NCBI RefSeq assembly: GCF_050847355.1
Contig: NZ_CP193755.1
Coordinates: forward strand, 2,418,001 to 2,482,000
Reading direction: 5' to 3'
From: Limimaricola sp027213785
Lineage (GTDB): Bacteria > Pseudomonadota > Alphaproteobacteria > Rhodobacterales > Rhodobacteraceae
DNA: 64,000 bases
Within the stretch, counting starts at the first letter, position 1. Each line of letters begins with the position of its first letter. The notes under the pieces are model-generated. The model worked only from the letters and a program-made list of their open reading frames with translations. It was not told where the DNA came from and did not search any database. Positions 31,222 through 41,076 of this stretch are shown one piece after another. Made by a program: the position numbers and the translations under genes.

Positions 31222-32055
31222 TCAGACCGGATCCCACTCGGGCCCCCAGTCGGGGTCGATCGAGCGCGGCTTTTGCGGCATCGCGTCGAGGCGGGAGATC
31301 TGCTCTGCACTTAGCCGAAGATTTTTCGCTAGGAAGTTCTCAGCGATCCGAGAGGGCTTCGATGAGGTCGGTATCACGGCATATCCCTTGCCTAGCGCCC
31401 AAGCCAGAGCCACCTGCGCCTCGGTCGCCCCAACTTCCTGCGCGATGCTCTTGAGGTCGGCCGCACCTGTCACGGCCCCATGAGCAATCGGCTGGTAACA
31501 GGTGACCAAGATCCCACAAGAGCGGCAGAATTCAACTAGATTCCTGTTTTGAAACATTACATTGCACTCGATCTGGTTTGTCAGGATCTGGTCCGGCCCG
31601 ATGATCTCTTCCGCTTGCTCAAGATAGGCGATGGGAAAGTTCGACACGCCGATGTGCCTAGTCAGCCCCGCCTCACGGGCCTCCACGAGCTGTGGCAGGT
31701 AGTCCGACAAGGGTCGCTCGTCATTCGGCGCGGGCCAATGGATCAGCGCCAGATCCACGCGGTCCATGCCCATCCGCGCACAGCTTTGCGCCAGCGAAGA
31801 GACCAGCCGACCCGGCGCAAGATGCTCCGCCGCGATCTTCGTCGTCAGGAAAACTGAGTCTCGCGCCACCCCTGATTCGCGCAGCGCCGCCCCCGTTTCG
31901 GTCTCGGTGCCATAAGTCTGGGCCGTGTCGAGATGACGGTATCCCATCTCCAATGCCATGCGGATCAGCTCGATCCCATCTCGGCCCGTCCGGCCGTAAG
32001 TCCCGAAACCGATCATTGGAATATCCAATCCTGTCATAGCCTTGTCCTTCTTCAT
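31222..32055 (-). CDS. aldo/keto reductase
   Basis: A 277-residue AKR family NADPH reductase with IGFGTYG, YRHLDTAQTYGTE (catalytic D/Y), ALIHWP, IGVSNFPIAYL and VIPTSSKPSRI. The ATG at 32055 is preceded by AGAGG; the frame upstream lacks a start signal. It is a paralog of the reductase at 29254-30075 and is separated from the LacI gene by 76 nt. It diverges from the ABC operon at 32239 across the palindromic operator. Confidence 0.9.
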   Translation of the reverse strand: MKKDKAMTGLDIPMIGFGTYGRTGRDGIELIRMALEMGYRHLDTAQTYGTETETGAALRESGVARDSVFLTTKIAAEHLAPGRLVSSLAQSCARMGMDRVDLALIHWPAPNDERPLSDYLPQLVEAREAGLTRHIGVSNFPIAYLEQAEEIIGPDQILTNQIECNVMFQNRNLVEFCRSCGILVTCYQPIAHGAVTGAADLKSIAQEVGATEAQVALAWALGKGYAVIPTSSKPSRIAENFLAKNLRLSAEQISRLDAMPQKPRSIDPDWGPEWDPV

Positions 32056-32121
32056 ATGCGCCTCTCTGCCATGGCTCGTCCGGAAAACCCGCGCTTGTAA
32101 CACGCCGCTGCCGCAACGGCA

Positions 32122-32156
32122 TTGACAGACGGCATCACCTAATATTAACGTTAATA
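32122..32156 (+). promoter_or_regulatory. divergent promoter with LacI-type palindrome
   Basis: TTGACA (32122-32127) is a consensus -35 element. The perfect 14-bp palindrome TATTAACGTTAATA (32143-32156), with the central CG typical of LacI-family operators, covers the -10 position; 17 nt after the -35 box the hexamer is TTAACG. A repressor bound here would block the ABC operon promoter. Confidence 0.65.
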
Positions 32157-32238
32157 CATCGACTGGCAAGCGAGCCTGTCAGGACACATCGGCGCGACGC
32201 CCGGGCAGAGGAGGCCCGCCGTCACGGCGAGGGAGGAC

Positions 32239-33141
32239 ATGATGACAATCCGATGGAGCCGGGCCACGCCGCAGCTGGCGCTCGCCCCTGCGGCAACGCT
32301 AACACTCGTCGCCTTCGCGGGATCGATCCTGTGGACGGTCTACGTATCGCTCACCCGCAGCCGGCGATTGCCGGATTATGCGATCGACTGGAGCGATCCG
32401 TTTCGCCAGTACCGCCGCCTCTTCGGTGACGCGGCATGGACCATCTCGCTGTCGAACCTCTTTATCCTGGCGCTCGGCAGCGCCATCGCCATTGGCTTCG
32501 GCTTTCTTCTCGCCGCGATGATCGAGCGCGAGCGGCGCGGCGAGGATCTCTTTCGCACCGTCTTTCTCTATCCCCTCGCGGTCTCGCTGATCGTGACCGG
32601 CGTCGCCTGGCGCTGGATCTTCAACCCGCAGCTCGGCCTTCAAGGTGCGCTGCACGCGATCGGCCTGACCTGGGTCGACTTCGACTGGCTCTCGAACGGC
32701 GACACCGCGATGTACGCGATCATCATCGCTTCGATCTGGCAGAGCTCGGGCTTCTACATGGCGCTGATGCTGGCTGGACTCAAAGGCATCTCCGACGAGA
32801 TCTGGAACGCCGCGCGTCTCGACGGTGTGCCGCTCTGGCGGGTCTATGTCGAGGTCATCATCCCGATGATGAAGTTCACCTTCCTGACCTGCGCCATCCT
32901 GCTCTCCCTCGGCGTGATCAAGGCCTATGACATCGTCGTCGCCATGACCAACGGGGGGCCGGGGCAATCGACCTGGGTGCCGGCCTACTTCACGATCAAC
33001 GCCATGACGAACAGGGGAAATCTCGGCTATGCCTCGGCTGCTGCCACGATGATGCTGGTGCTGACCCTGATGGTCTTCCTGCCGCTCGTCCTGGTCACCG
33101 CCTGGCAGCAGCGCCGCGCTCGCAAGGGAGCCGCCCAATGA
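32239..33141 (+). CDS. sugar ABC transporter permease (MalF/UgpA type)
   Basis: A 300-residue inner-membrane protein with six predicted spans and the EAA coupling loop EIWNAARLDGVPLWRVYVE. It is the first gene of the operon; GAGGGAGGAC precedes its ATG. It pairs with the next permease to form the channel of a carbohydrate-uptake (CUT1) importer. Placing both permeases ahead of the ATPase and binding protein is an uncommon order. Confidence 0.92.
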   Translation: MMTIRWSRATPQLALAPAATLTLVAFAGSILWTVYVSLTRSRRLPDYAIDWSDPFRQYRRLFGDAAWTISLSNLFILALGSAIAIGFGFLLAAMIERERRGEDLFRTVFLYPLAVSLIVTGVAWRWIFNPQLGLQGALHAIGLTWVDFDWLSNGDTAMYAIIIASIWQSSGFYMALMLAGLKGISDEIWNAARLDGVPLWRVYVEVIIPMMKFTFLTCAILLSLGVIKAYDIVVAMTNGGPGQSTWVPAYFTINAMTNRGNLGYASAAATMMLVLTLMVFLPLVLVTAWQQRRARKGAAQ

Positions 33142-34067
33142 CTGATCTCACCGCCAGCCGCCCCGCCGCCGCGATCGGCAAGCCCTCCACCACGATCCCG
33201 CGGCCCAGAAGCCGCAGGCGGCTCAAAGGCAGCACGATCACCATCCTCGCCTTCCTTACCATGGCCGCCGCCTTCTTCTGCGTCCCGCTCTACGTGCTGA
33301 TCGTCACCTCGTTCAAATCCATGGAGCAGATCCGCGAGGGTGCGATCTTCGCCCTGCCCGCAATCTGGACGCTGGAGGCTTGGAATTTCGCCTGGAACGA
33401 GGCCTGCTCCGGCATCACCTGCGAGGGTCTGAAGGTCGGCTTCTGGAACTCGATCCGAATCCTGATGCCTTCGCTGATCGCCTCCATCTCGATCTCGGCG
33501 GTGACCGGTTACGCGCTCGCCATGTGGGACGTGAAATGGGCGAACGGCTTTCTCTTCGCGCTGTTCATGGCCGCCTTTGTGCCGTTTCAGATCATCATGT
33601 ATCCGCTGATCGTCCTGACCGTGAAGATGGGCATCTTTGGCACGCTATGGGCCGTGGCACTGATCCACACCATCCTGACCCTGCCGATCCTGACCCTGAT
33701 TTTCCGCAATTTCTACAAGGACATGCCGCGCGAGCTGATCCACGCCGCGGTGATCGACTCGGGCAGCTTCTGGCGGATCTTCGTGGAGATCATCCTGCCG
33801 ATGTCGGGCAACATCCTGATCGTCGTGCTGATCATGCAGATCACCCACATCTGGAACGACTACCTCGTCGGCGTCACCTTCGGTGGTCTCAACTCGCAGC
33901 CGATGACAGTGAACCTCGCCAACATGGTCACCGTGTCGACCGGCACCGTTTCGTACAACGTCAACATGGCCGCGGCGCTGCTCACGGCGATCCCGCCGCT
34001 CGTCATCTACTTCATCCTGGGCAAGTTCTTCGTTCAGGGCATCGCCGCCGGCGCCATCAAGGGATAG
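33138..34067 (+). CDS. sugar ABC transporter permease (MalG/UgpE type)
   Basis: A 309-residue CUT1 permease with an EAA loop reading ELIHAAVIDSGSFWRIFVEII and a cytoplasmic Pro/Arg-rich N-terminus before the first span. It overlaps the upstream permease by ATGA. A segment between the first two spans contains two cysteines in a short periplasmic loop (EACSGITCEG), which could form a disulfide. Confidence 0.92.
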   Translation: MTDLTASRPAAAIGKPSTTIPRPRSRRRLKGSTITILAFLTMAAAFFCVPLYVLIVTSFKSMEQIREGAIFALPAIWTLEAWNFAWNEACSGITCEGLKVGFWNSIRILMPSLIASISISAVTGYALAMWDVKWANGFLFALFMAAFVPFQIIMYPLIVLTVKMGIFGTLWAVALIHTILTLPILTLIFRNFYKDMPRELIHAAVIDSGSFWRIFVEIILPMSGNILIVVLIMQITHIWNDYLVGVTFGGLNSQPMTVNLANMVTVSTGTVSYNVNMAAALLTAIPPLVIYFILGKFFVQGIAAGAIKG

Positions 34068-34080
34068 GAGGAACGACCTG

Positions 34081-35181
<1,101 letters not shown>

Positions 35182-35206
35182 ACGACAATCAAGGGAGGAA
35201 CTGAGA

Positions 35207-36451
35207 ATGAACCTGTTGAAAGCAAGCGTGGCCGGGCTCGGCCTGATGACGGCCCTCGCCCCCGCGGCCCGCGCGGAGGAACTGGTGATCTTCCAGAAAT
35301 GGTCGTCGCCCGCCGAAGTGCGCGCTCTGCGCGTTCTGCAAGACGCGGCCACTGAGCGCGGCATCGAGTGGATCGACATCACAATCCCGCACGACACCGG
35401 CTCCAACGTGAGCCTGCTCAACCTCGTCACCGGGGGCCAACCGCCGAATATCTTCTCGGAGAAGAACCCGGCCGTGTACCGCGACCTTTCCGAAATGGGA
35501 CTCGGGCGCTCGCTCAGCGCCGAGTTCGAGGTGGCGGGGGTAATGCCGCACTTGCCTGAAGCCGTGCGCCGATCAATTACTGTGGATGGCGAGATCCGTT
35601 CTTTCCCGCTCGGGCTGCATATCGACGGCATGCTGTTCTACAACACTGAAGTGGCCGAACGGATCGGCATCGACCCGAACGGCTGGTCCACGCTCGACGA
35701 GATGTATGCCGATTTTCCCAAGATCGAGGCGGCGGGTGTCGTGCCGCTGGCCCTTGGGGCGCAGGCTTGGCAGGTGGGCTATCTGACCCATTCGCTGGTG
35801 GCGAGCCTGGGCGGCGCGGATCTGTTCAACCGCATCTATGGGCCCGAGCCGGAGCTTGCCGCGCTCGACGACCCCGCCTTCGCCGCCACTTTCGATTGGC
35901 TGCGCAAGTTCCAGCAGGCCGCCGACAACGGCTCGTCCAACCGCGACTGGAACATGACTACCAACATGGTGATCAATGGCGATGCGCTCATGCAGATCCA
36001 TGGTGACTGGATGAAGGGCGAATGGCGCGCGGCAGGCAAGGTCGCGGGCGAGGATTTCGGCTGCATCAAGATCCCCGGCGCCGAGGCGCTGCCGGTGACG
36101 GTCGACGGCTGGGGCGTGCTCGGCGGCCAGAGTGAGGCCAAGGACGCCGCGGAGATCGAGTTCGCGCTCATGGCGGTCGACCCCGCGATCAATGCGGAGT
36201 TCGCCTATGAGAAGGGCGCGACGCCGATCCGCACCGACGTGCCGACCGACAGGCTCGACATCTGCTCGATCAAGACGCTTGAGATGCTCGAAGATCCCGC
36301 GGCCCAGGTCCAGAATCCGCATTCCATGACCGATGCCGACTGGCAGAGCGCCATCTGGGAAACCGCGTTCAACTTCTGGTCCGACCCGTCGATGACCACC
36401 GAAGAGGCGATTACCGAACTCAGAGACAGCTTTGACGTGATCCTCTACTGA
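35207..36451 (+). CDS. sugar ABC transporter substrate-binding protein
   Basis: A 414-residue extracellular solute-binding protein of family 1 with a signal peptide ending AARA near residue 23. Typical features are the LLNLVTGGQPPNIF segment and WMKGEW, and the mature protein has paired lobes as in sugar-binding proteins. Two late cysteines (FGCIKIPG and DICSIKT) could pair. The start ATG follows AGGGAGGAACTGAGA. The ligand is unknown; the downstream enzymes suggest a sugar, sugar acid or glycoside. Confidence 0.92.
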   Translation: MNLLKASVAGLGLMTALAPAARAEELVIFQKWSSPAEVRALRVLQDAATERGIEWIDITIPHDTGSNVSLLNLVTGGQPPNIFSEKNPAVYRDLSEMGLGRSLSAEFEVAGVMPHLPEAVRRSITVDGEIRSFPLGLHIDGMLFYNTEVAERIGIDPNGWSTLDEMYADFPKIEAAGVVPLALGAQAWQVGYLTHSLVASLGGADLFNRIYGPEPELAALDDPAFAATFDWLRKFQQAADNGSSNRDWNMTTNMVINGDALMQIHGDWMKGEWRAAGKVAGEDFGCIKIPGAEALPVTVDGWGVLGGQSEAKDAAEIEFALMAVDPAINAEFAYEKGATPIRTDVPTDRLDICSIKTLEMLEDPAAQVQNPHSMTDADWQSAIWETAFNFWSDPSMTTEEAITELRDSFDVILY

Positions 36452-36463
36452 TCACGTCCCTCC

Positions 36464-36490
36464 CCGGGGGCGGCACCCCATGGCTGCCCC
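36464..36490 (+). terminator. intercistronic GC hairpin after the binding-protein gene
   Basis: GGGGGC and GCCCCC flank a 13 nt or so interval just after the binding-protein stop, with no T-tract. Such hairpins often protect the binding-protein message and lower expression of the genes beyond. Confidence 0.4.
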
Positions 36491-36529
36491 CACCCAAAAC
36501 CCACCCCGACATTCCAAAGGAGTCCTCCC

Positions 36530-37009
36530 ATGGACAACCGCTTGCTCGAGCGTGACGAGGTCATGCAGATCTGCTTCGTTACCGAAGACGCCGAAAAATC
36601 CGCGCGCTGGTTCTCTGACCTGACCGGCAAACCGCTTCCCCCGGAAGGCCGCGCCGCCGATCCCGACGAGGCGCAAGCGGTCTATGACGGCAAGCCCGCG
36701 CGCGTCGGATGCACCATCCGCATGTTCGAGTTCGGTAACATCGATGTCGAATTCCTGCAGCCCGGCCCCGAGAAGAGCGCGTGGCGCGACCTGCTCGAGG
36801 AAAAGGGCCCCGGTTGCCATCACATCGCCTTTCGCACGCGCAACCTGACCAATCGGCACGCCTATCTCGAAGACAAGGGCCACCGGCTGCTGCAACGCGG
36901 CGAGTTCGACGGCGGGCATGGCCGCTACGCTTATTACGACACCGTTCCCCAAATGGGCGTGATGCTCGAACTGTTGGAGTTTGACAGCGACAAGGAGGCG
37001 CAGGGCTGA
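36530..37009 (+). CDS. VOC-family (glyoxalase-like) metalloenzyme
   Basis: A 159-residue vicinal-oxygen-chelate protein made of two beta-alpha-beta-beta-beta modules. Probable metal ligands are the QICFVTED start of module one (an unusual Q instead of H), H in CHHIAFRT and E in VMLELLEFD. The second half resembles methylmalonyl-CoA epimerase and lyase-type VOC proteins. AAGGAG precedes the ATG. In this operon it may act as an isomerase, epimerase or lyase on a keto-sugar; the substrate is unknown. Confidence 0.82.
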   Translation: MDNRLLERDEVMQICFVTEDAEKSARWFSDLTGKPLPPEGRAADPDEAQAVYDGKPARVGCTIRMFEFGNIDVEFLQPGPEKSAWRDLLEEKGPGCHHIAFRTRNLTNRHAYLEDKGHRLLQRGEFDGGHGRYAYYDTVPQMGVMLELLEFDSDKEAQG

Positions 37010-37026
37010 GACCCCGCGACACCCGC

Positions 37027-37782
37027 ATGACCTATCCGATCTCCTTCCAGCTCTATTCCAGCCGCGAGTCTTGGCCGCTCCCGCCGCAGCTGCCCAAGCT
37101 CAAGGCCATGGGCTACGACGCGGTCGAGCCTTGGCTTCCGGCCTATGAGAACGACCCCGAGGGCCTGCGCCGCATGCTCGATGCGGCGGGGCTTGCCTGC
37201 TTTGGCTTTCACATGCCGCTTTCGGGACTGCGCGATGAACCCGGCCGCTACGTGGAAATCGCGCAGATCCTAGGCGCGACCTACCTGATCCCGCCCTTCG
37301 TTCCGGAGGCCGAGCGCAAGGACAGCGCCGGGTTCTGGATGGGGATCGGCGAGACGCTGGCCGCCGGCGCCGAGCATGCCGCGCGCCATGGGTTGCGAGT
37401 GGCCTGGCACAACCACGATTTTGAATACCGCCCCTTGCCCGACGGCTCGCGCCCGATCGAGCATATCTTGGGCCAGAGCGAGGCAGTGGGCTTCGAGATC
37501 GACTGCGGCTGGATCGCACGCGCCGGTGCCGATCCCGCCGAGGAGCTGGTTCGGTATGCGGAGCGGATCGTGGCGATCCAGCCCAAGGATCTGCGCCGCC
37601 CCGGCGACACCGTCGAAGGTGGCTGGGCCGCGACCGGGGATGGCACCATCGATTGGGCTGCACTGGCGCCGCTGTTTCGCAAGACGGCCGCGCATCATAT
37701 CGTCACCGAGCACGACGCGCCGGCGGATTGGGAGCGCTTTGCACAACGCTCCATCGACACGCTGCGGGGCCTCGGCCTCTGA
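37027..37782 (+). CDS. sugar phosphate isomerase/epimerase (TIM barrel)
   Basis: A 251-residue xylose-isomerase-like TIM barrel protein (AP endonuclease family 2 fold). Strand motifs are ISFQLYSSRE at the N-terminus, GYDAVEPW, WHNHDFEY (metal ligands), GFEIDCGW and HIVTEHDAP. It is short for the family and has no signal peptide, so it is cytoplasmic. The start lies 17 nt after the VOC gene and its stop overlaps the ATG of the enolase-superfamily gene (TGATG). It probably epimerises or isomerises a keto-sugar. Confidence 0.85.
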   Translation: MTYPISFQLYSSRESWPLPPQLPKLKAMGYDAVEPWLPAYENDPEGLRRMLDAAGLACFGFHMPLSGLRDEPGRYVEIAQILGATYLIPPFVPEAERKDSAGFWMGIGETLAAGAEHAARHGLRVAWHNHDFEYRPLPDGSRPIEHILGQSEAVGFEIDCGWIARAGADPAEELVRYAERIVAIQPKDLRRPGDTVEGGWAATGDGTIDWAALAPLFRKTAAHHIVTEHDAPADWERFAQRSIDTLRGLGL

Positions 37783-38978
37783 TGCGCATCACAGATCTCC
37801 GCTGTGTCCTGCTGGGGCAAAGCCCGGTGGTCCGGATCGTCACCGACGCCGGGATCGACGGCTTTGCCCAAGCCGAGACATGGAAGCCCTTTCTCGTCCC
37901 CAACATCCTCGCGCTGCGGGAGATGTTGCTAGGCGAGGATCCGACCGACGTGGCCCGCTGCATGAGCCGGATCCGGCATCGGGGCGGCTTCAAGCCCTGG
38001 GGCGCGACGGTGAGCACGGTGGAGATCGCCTTGTGGGACATCGCCGGCAAGGCCGCGGGCCTGCCGGTCCACAAGCTGCTGGGCGGCAAGCTGCGCGACC
38101 GGGTCCGGGTCTACAACGGCGCGCGCCGCACGCCGCTGACCCGTTTCACGCCCGAAGATTACGCCGCGGATTGCCGAGCGATGAGAGCCTGCGGCGAGGG
38201 GTTCACCATCGTCAAGCAGCCGATCGGCTTTCACAGCGCCATGCACCGCGACCAGCCGGGATTCTATTACGGCGACCCCATGCCCCTGCCCCGTCATGGC
38301 ACCCATGATCGCGGCCTGCTGACCGAGCGCGGGCTCACCCACATGGTCGACTGCGTGGTCGCGATGAAGGAGGCGCTTGGCGACGAGGTCGGGCTTGCGC
38401 TCGATTGCGGGCCGGGCTGGACCGTGCCGGACGCAATCCGGTTTGCCCGCGCGGTGGAGCCGATGAACCTGCTGTGGCTCGAGGATCTGCTCACGGGCGA
38501 CTATTCCCCGAGCGTCGACGCCGATCACTACCGAGAGGTCACGACCCGGACCACGACGCCGATCCACACCGGCGAGCAGATCTACCTGCGCCAGAACTTC
38601 CGCCCGCTGATCGAAAGCAAGGCGGTCAACGTGATCGGCCCTGATCCGGGCGACGTGGGCGGTCTGGCCGAGCTGAAGTGGATCGCCGAGCATGCCGATC
38701 TGCACGGGCTCCTGATCGCGCCGCACGGCACCGCCAACGGGCTTCTGGGCCTCGCCGCCCTCGTCCAGGTCTGCGCGACGCTTCCAGGCAATTTTATCGC
38801 GTTCGAATACCCGATCGGCGATCCGGACTGGTGGTACGACATCGTCGACGGACTGCCCGAGCGGATCGTCGTGGACGGCCATGTCGAGGTCGGAAACCGA
38901 CCCGGCCTTGGCGTGGATCTGATTCCCGAAAAGGCGATCCGCCATCTCTCACCAAAGGACGACGGCTTCTTTGACTGA
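37782..38978 (+). CDS. enolase-superfamily (mandelate racemase/muconate lactonizing) enzyme
   Basis: A 398-residue enzyme with the N-terminal capping domain and a C-terminal barrel. Metal ligands are visible as the Asp of LALDCGPGW, the Glu of LWLEDLL and the Glu of IHTGEQIY; IVKQPIGF carries the KxP/KxK-type base region and IAPHGTANG the catalytic histidine. These fit sugar-acid dehydratases of the MR group, perhaps ManD-like. The predicted reaction is dehydration of an aldonic or uronic acid to a 2-keto-3-deoxy acid. The exact substrate cannot be read from sequence. Confidence 0.9.
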   Translation: MRITDLRCVLLGQSPVVRIVTDAGIDGFAQAETWKPFLVPNILALREMLLGEDPTDVARCMSRIRHRGGFKPWGATVSTVEIALWDIAGKAAGLPVHKLLGGKLRDRVRVYNGARRTPLTRFTPEDYAADCRAMRACGEGFTIVKQPIGFHSAMHRDQPGFYYGDPMPLPRHGTHDRGLLTERGLTHMVDCVVAMKEALGDEVGLALDCGPGWTVPDAIRFARAVEPMNLLWLEDLLTGDYSPSVDADHYREVTTRTTTPIHTGEQIYLRQNFRPLIESKAVNVIGPDPGDVGGLAELKWIAEHADLHGLLIAPHGTANGLLGLAALVQVCATLPGNFIAFEYPIGDPDWWYDIVDGLPERIVVDGHVEVGNRPGLGVDLIPEKAIRHLSPKDDGFFD

Positions 38979-38999
38979 AGCCCAAGGAAGGAACATGCC

Positions 39000-39821
39000 A
39001 TGCAAAGCGAAATCGCGATCTTTGACATCGACACCTGCGAGGATCGGACGGTTCTCGTGCCCGACCGCCACATCGAGGCCCCGAACTGGACCCCTGACGG
39101 CACGGCGCTGATCGTCAACGGCGGCGGCGCGCTGTTCCGGGTGGCGCTCGATGCGCCGGAGCTTGCGCGCATCGACACCGGCTTTGCCGAACGCATCAAC
39201 AACGACCACGGCATTTCGCCCGACGGCACCCTTCTCGCGATCAGCGATCAGACCGAGACGGGCGACAGCGCGATCTACCTTCTGCCCATTGAGGGCGGCA
39301 CGCCGCGCCGCATCACCGCGCGCACCCCCTCATACTGGCATGGCTGGTCGCCTGACGGCTCCACGCTGGCCTATACCGCGCAGCGCGGATCGGGCTACCA
39401 GATCCACACCTGCTCGGTCGAAGACGGCGCGGAGACGGCCGTCACCGCCGGTTTCGACCATTGCGACGGCCCGGATTACACGCCGGACGGAGAGTGGATC
39501 TGGTTCAACGGCGAGCGCGACGGCGCCGTGCAGCTCTGGCGGGTCCGGCCGGATGGCGGGTCGTTGGAGCGGATGACTGACGAGGAGACGGTGAACTGGT
39601 TCCCCCATCCCTCGCCCGACGGACGCCATGTCCTCTATCTCGCCTATGCGCCCGGAACCGAAGGGCATCCCGCCGAGCGGCACGTCGCGCTGCGGCTCAT
39701 GCCGGCGCAGGGCGGGCTGAGCCGCAAGCTGCTCGATCTCTTCGGGGGTCAGGGGACGATCAACGTCCCCTGCTGGGCGCCCGACAGCAAGCGCTTCGCC
39801 TTCGTCCGCTACCAATCCTGA
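39000..39821 (+). CDS. TolB/PD40-type beta-propeller protein, cytoplasmic
   Basis: A 273-residue propeller of about six PD40 repeats (NWTPDGTALIVNGGGALFRV, GISPDGTLLAISDQTE, GWSPDGSTLAYTAQR, DYTPDGEWIWFNGERD, HPSPDGRHVLYLAY). Unlike TolB it has no signal peptide, so it should be cytosolic. The AAGGAAGG ribosome binding site favours the ATG at 39000. Related folds occur in oligogalacturonate lyases, and in this catabolic operon an enzymatic role on a sugar is more likely than a Tol-Pal role (inference). Confidence 0.8.
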   Translation: MQSEIAIFDIDTCEDRTVLVPDRHIEAPNWTPDGTALIVNGGGALFRVALDAPELARIDTGFAERINNDHGISPDGTLLAISDQTETGDSAIYLLPIEGGTPRRITARTPSYWHGWSPDGSTLAYTAQRGSGYQIHTCSVEDGAETAVTAGFDHCDGPDYTPDGEWIWFNGERDGAVQLWRVRPDGGSLERMTDEETVNWFPHPSPDGRHVLYLAYAPGTEGHPAERHVALRLMPAQGGLSRKLLDLFGGQGTINVPCWAPDSKRFAFVRYQS

Positions 39822-39888
39822 GACGAGCCCCGGCCGAGACGGAAAAGTTCTCCGTGATCAGCCGGCTCACGCATGATCCGACAAATGA

Positions 39889-39922
39889 TTGACGTAAGTC
39901 ATATCACTTCATAACGTGAAGT
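39889..39922 (+). promoter_or_regulatory. promoter with operator-like dyad before isomerase operon
   Basis: TTGACG (39889-39894) and TAACGT (39912-39917) are separated by exactly 17 nt. The inverted repeat ACTTCA-TAACG-TGAAGT (39906-39922) overlaps the -10 element, a configuration expected of a repressor operator. TGACGTAAGTCA (39890-39901) upstream is a second partial dyad. No regulator gene is adjacent. Confidence 0.5.
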
Positions 39923-40017
39923 TAGAGAGCCCCCTGAGGGCGCGGCGGCATTCGGTGCTTTGGCTTTCGCGAAGGCCGAGACCGGCGGCCCGCTTCATCG
40001 GGGGAAGGGAGAGCCAT

Positions 40018-41076
40018 ATGAAAACGATCAAGGGGCCTGCGCTGTTTCTGGCGCAGTTCGCGAGCGACGAGGCGCCGTTCAATTCCTGGGAGAGCATCAC
40101 CGCCTGGGCCGCCGATTGCGGCTATGAGGGCGTGCAGGTGCCGAGCTGGGACGCACGGCTGATCGACCTCGACCGCGCCGCCGAGAGCCGCGACTACTGC
40201 GACGAGTTCAAGGGCCGCGCGGCCGAGAACGGCATCGCCGTGACGGAGCTGTCGACGCATCTGCAGGGGCAGCTCGTCGCGGTGCATCCCGCCTATGACG
40301 CGGCCTTCGAGGGATTTGCCGTACCGCAGGTGCGCGGCAACCCCAAGGCCCGGCAGGCATGGGCGGTCGATCAGGTGAAGAAGGCGCTGACCGCCTCGCG
40401 CAACCTCGGGATTGGCGCGCAGGCAAGCTTTTCGGGCGCGCTGGCCTGGCCCTATGTCTATCCCTGGCCGCAACGCCCCGCTGGGCTGGTCGAGGCGGCC
40501 TTCGACGAGCTGGCCGCGCGCTGGCGGCCGATCCTCGATCACGCCGAGGAGATGGGGGTGGATATCTGCTACGAGATCCATCCCGGAGAGGATCTGCACG
40601 ACGGGGTGAGCTTCGAGATGTTCCTCGAGCGAGTCGGCAACCATCCGCGCTGCAACATGCTCTACGATCCCTCGCATTACGTGCTGCAGCACCTCGATTA
40701 CCTCGACAACATCGACATCTATGCCGAGCGGATCCGCATGTTCCACGTCAAGGACGCCGAGCTGAACCCGACGGGACGGCAGGGGGTCTATGGCGGCTAC
40801 CAGTCATGGGTGAACCGCGCTGGGCGCTTCCGCAGCTTGGGCGACGGGCAGGTCGATTTCGGCGCGATCTTCTCGAAGATGGCGGCCAATGATTTCGATG
40901 GCTGGGCCGTGGTCGAATGGGAATGCGCGCTTAAGCATCCCGAGGACGGCGCGCGCGAGGGCGCGGCCTTCGTGCGCGACCATATCATCCGCGTGACGCC
41001 GCAGGCCTTCGACGATTTCGCCGATGGCGGCACCGACGAGGCGGCCAACCGCCACATGCTGGGGATCGACCGATGA
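40018..41076 (+). CDS. sugar phosphate isomerase/epimerase
   Basis: A 352-residue TIM-barrel protein of the xylose isomerase-like fold. Metal-site candidates lie in CYEIHPGEDLH, LYDPSHYVLQ, MFHVKDAELN and VVEWECAL. AAGGGAGAGCC is upstream of the ATG. It is clearly paralogous to the protein at 58588-59652 (shared GPxLFLAQF, STHLxGQLVAVHPAYD and GRQGVYxGYQ) and, as there, is followed by a Gfo/Idh dehydrogenase with an ATGA overlap. The pair probably converts a keto-sugar or inositol-like intermediate. Confidence 0.88.
   Translation: MKTIKGPALFLAQFASDEAPFNSWESITAWAADCGYEGVQVPSWDARLIDLDRAAESRDYCDEFKGRAAENGIAVTELSTHLQGQLVAVHPAYDAAFEGFAVPQVRGNPKARQAWAVDQVKKALTASRNLGIGAQASFSGALAWPYVYPWPQRPAGLVEAAFDELAARWRPILDHAEEMGVDICYEIHPGEDLHDGVSFEMFLERVGNHPRCNMLYDPSHYVLQHLDYLDNIDIYAERIRMFHVKDAELNPTGRQGVYGGYQSWVNRAGRFRSLGDGQVDFGAIFSKMAANDFDGWAVVEWECALKHPEDGAREGAAFVRDHIIRVTPQAFDDFADGGTDEAANRHMLGIDR

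Noticed and set aside
39000..39821. TolB of the Tol-Pal system
   Set aside because: No signal peptide and no tol or pal neighbours; it sits at the end of a sugar catabolic operon.
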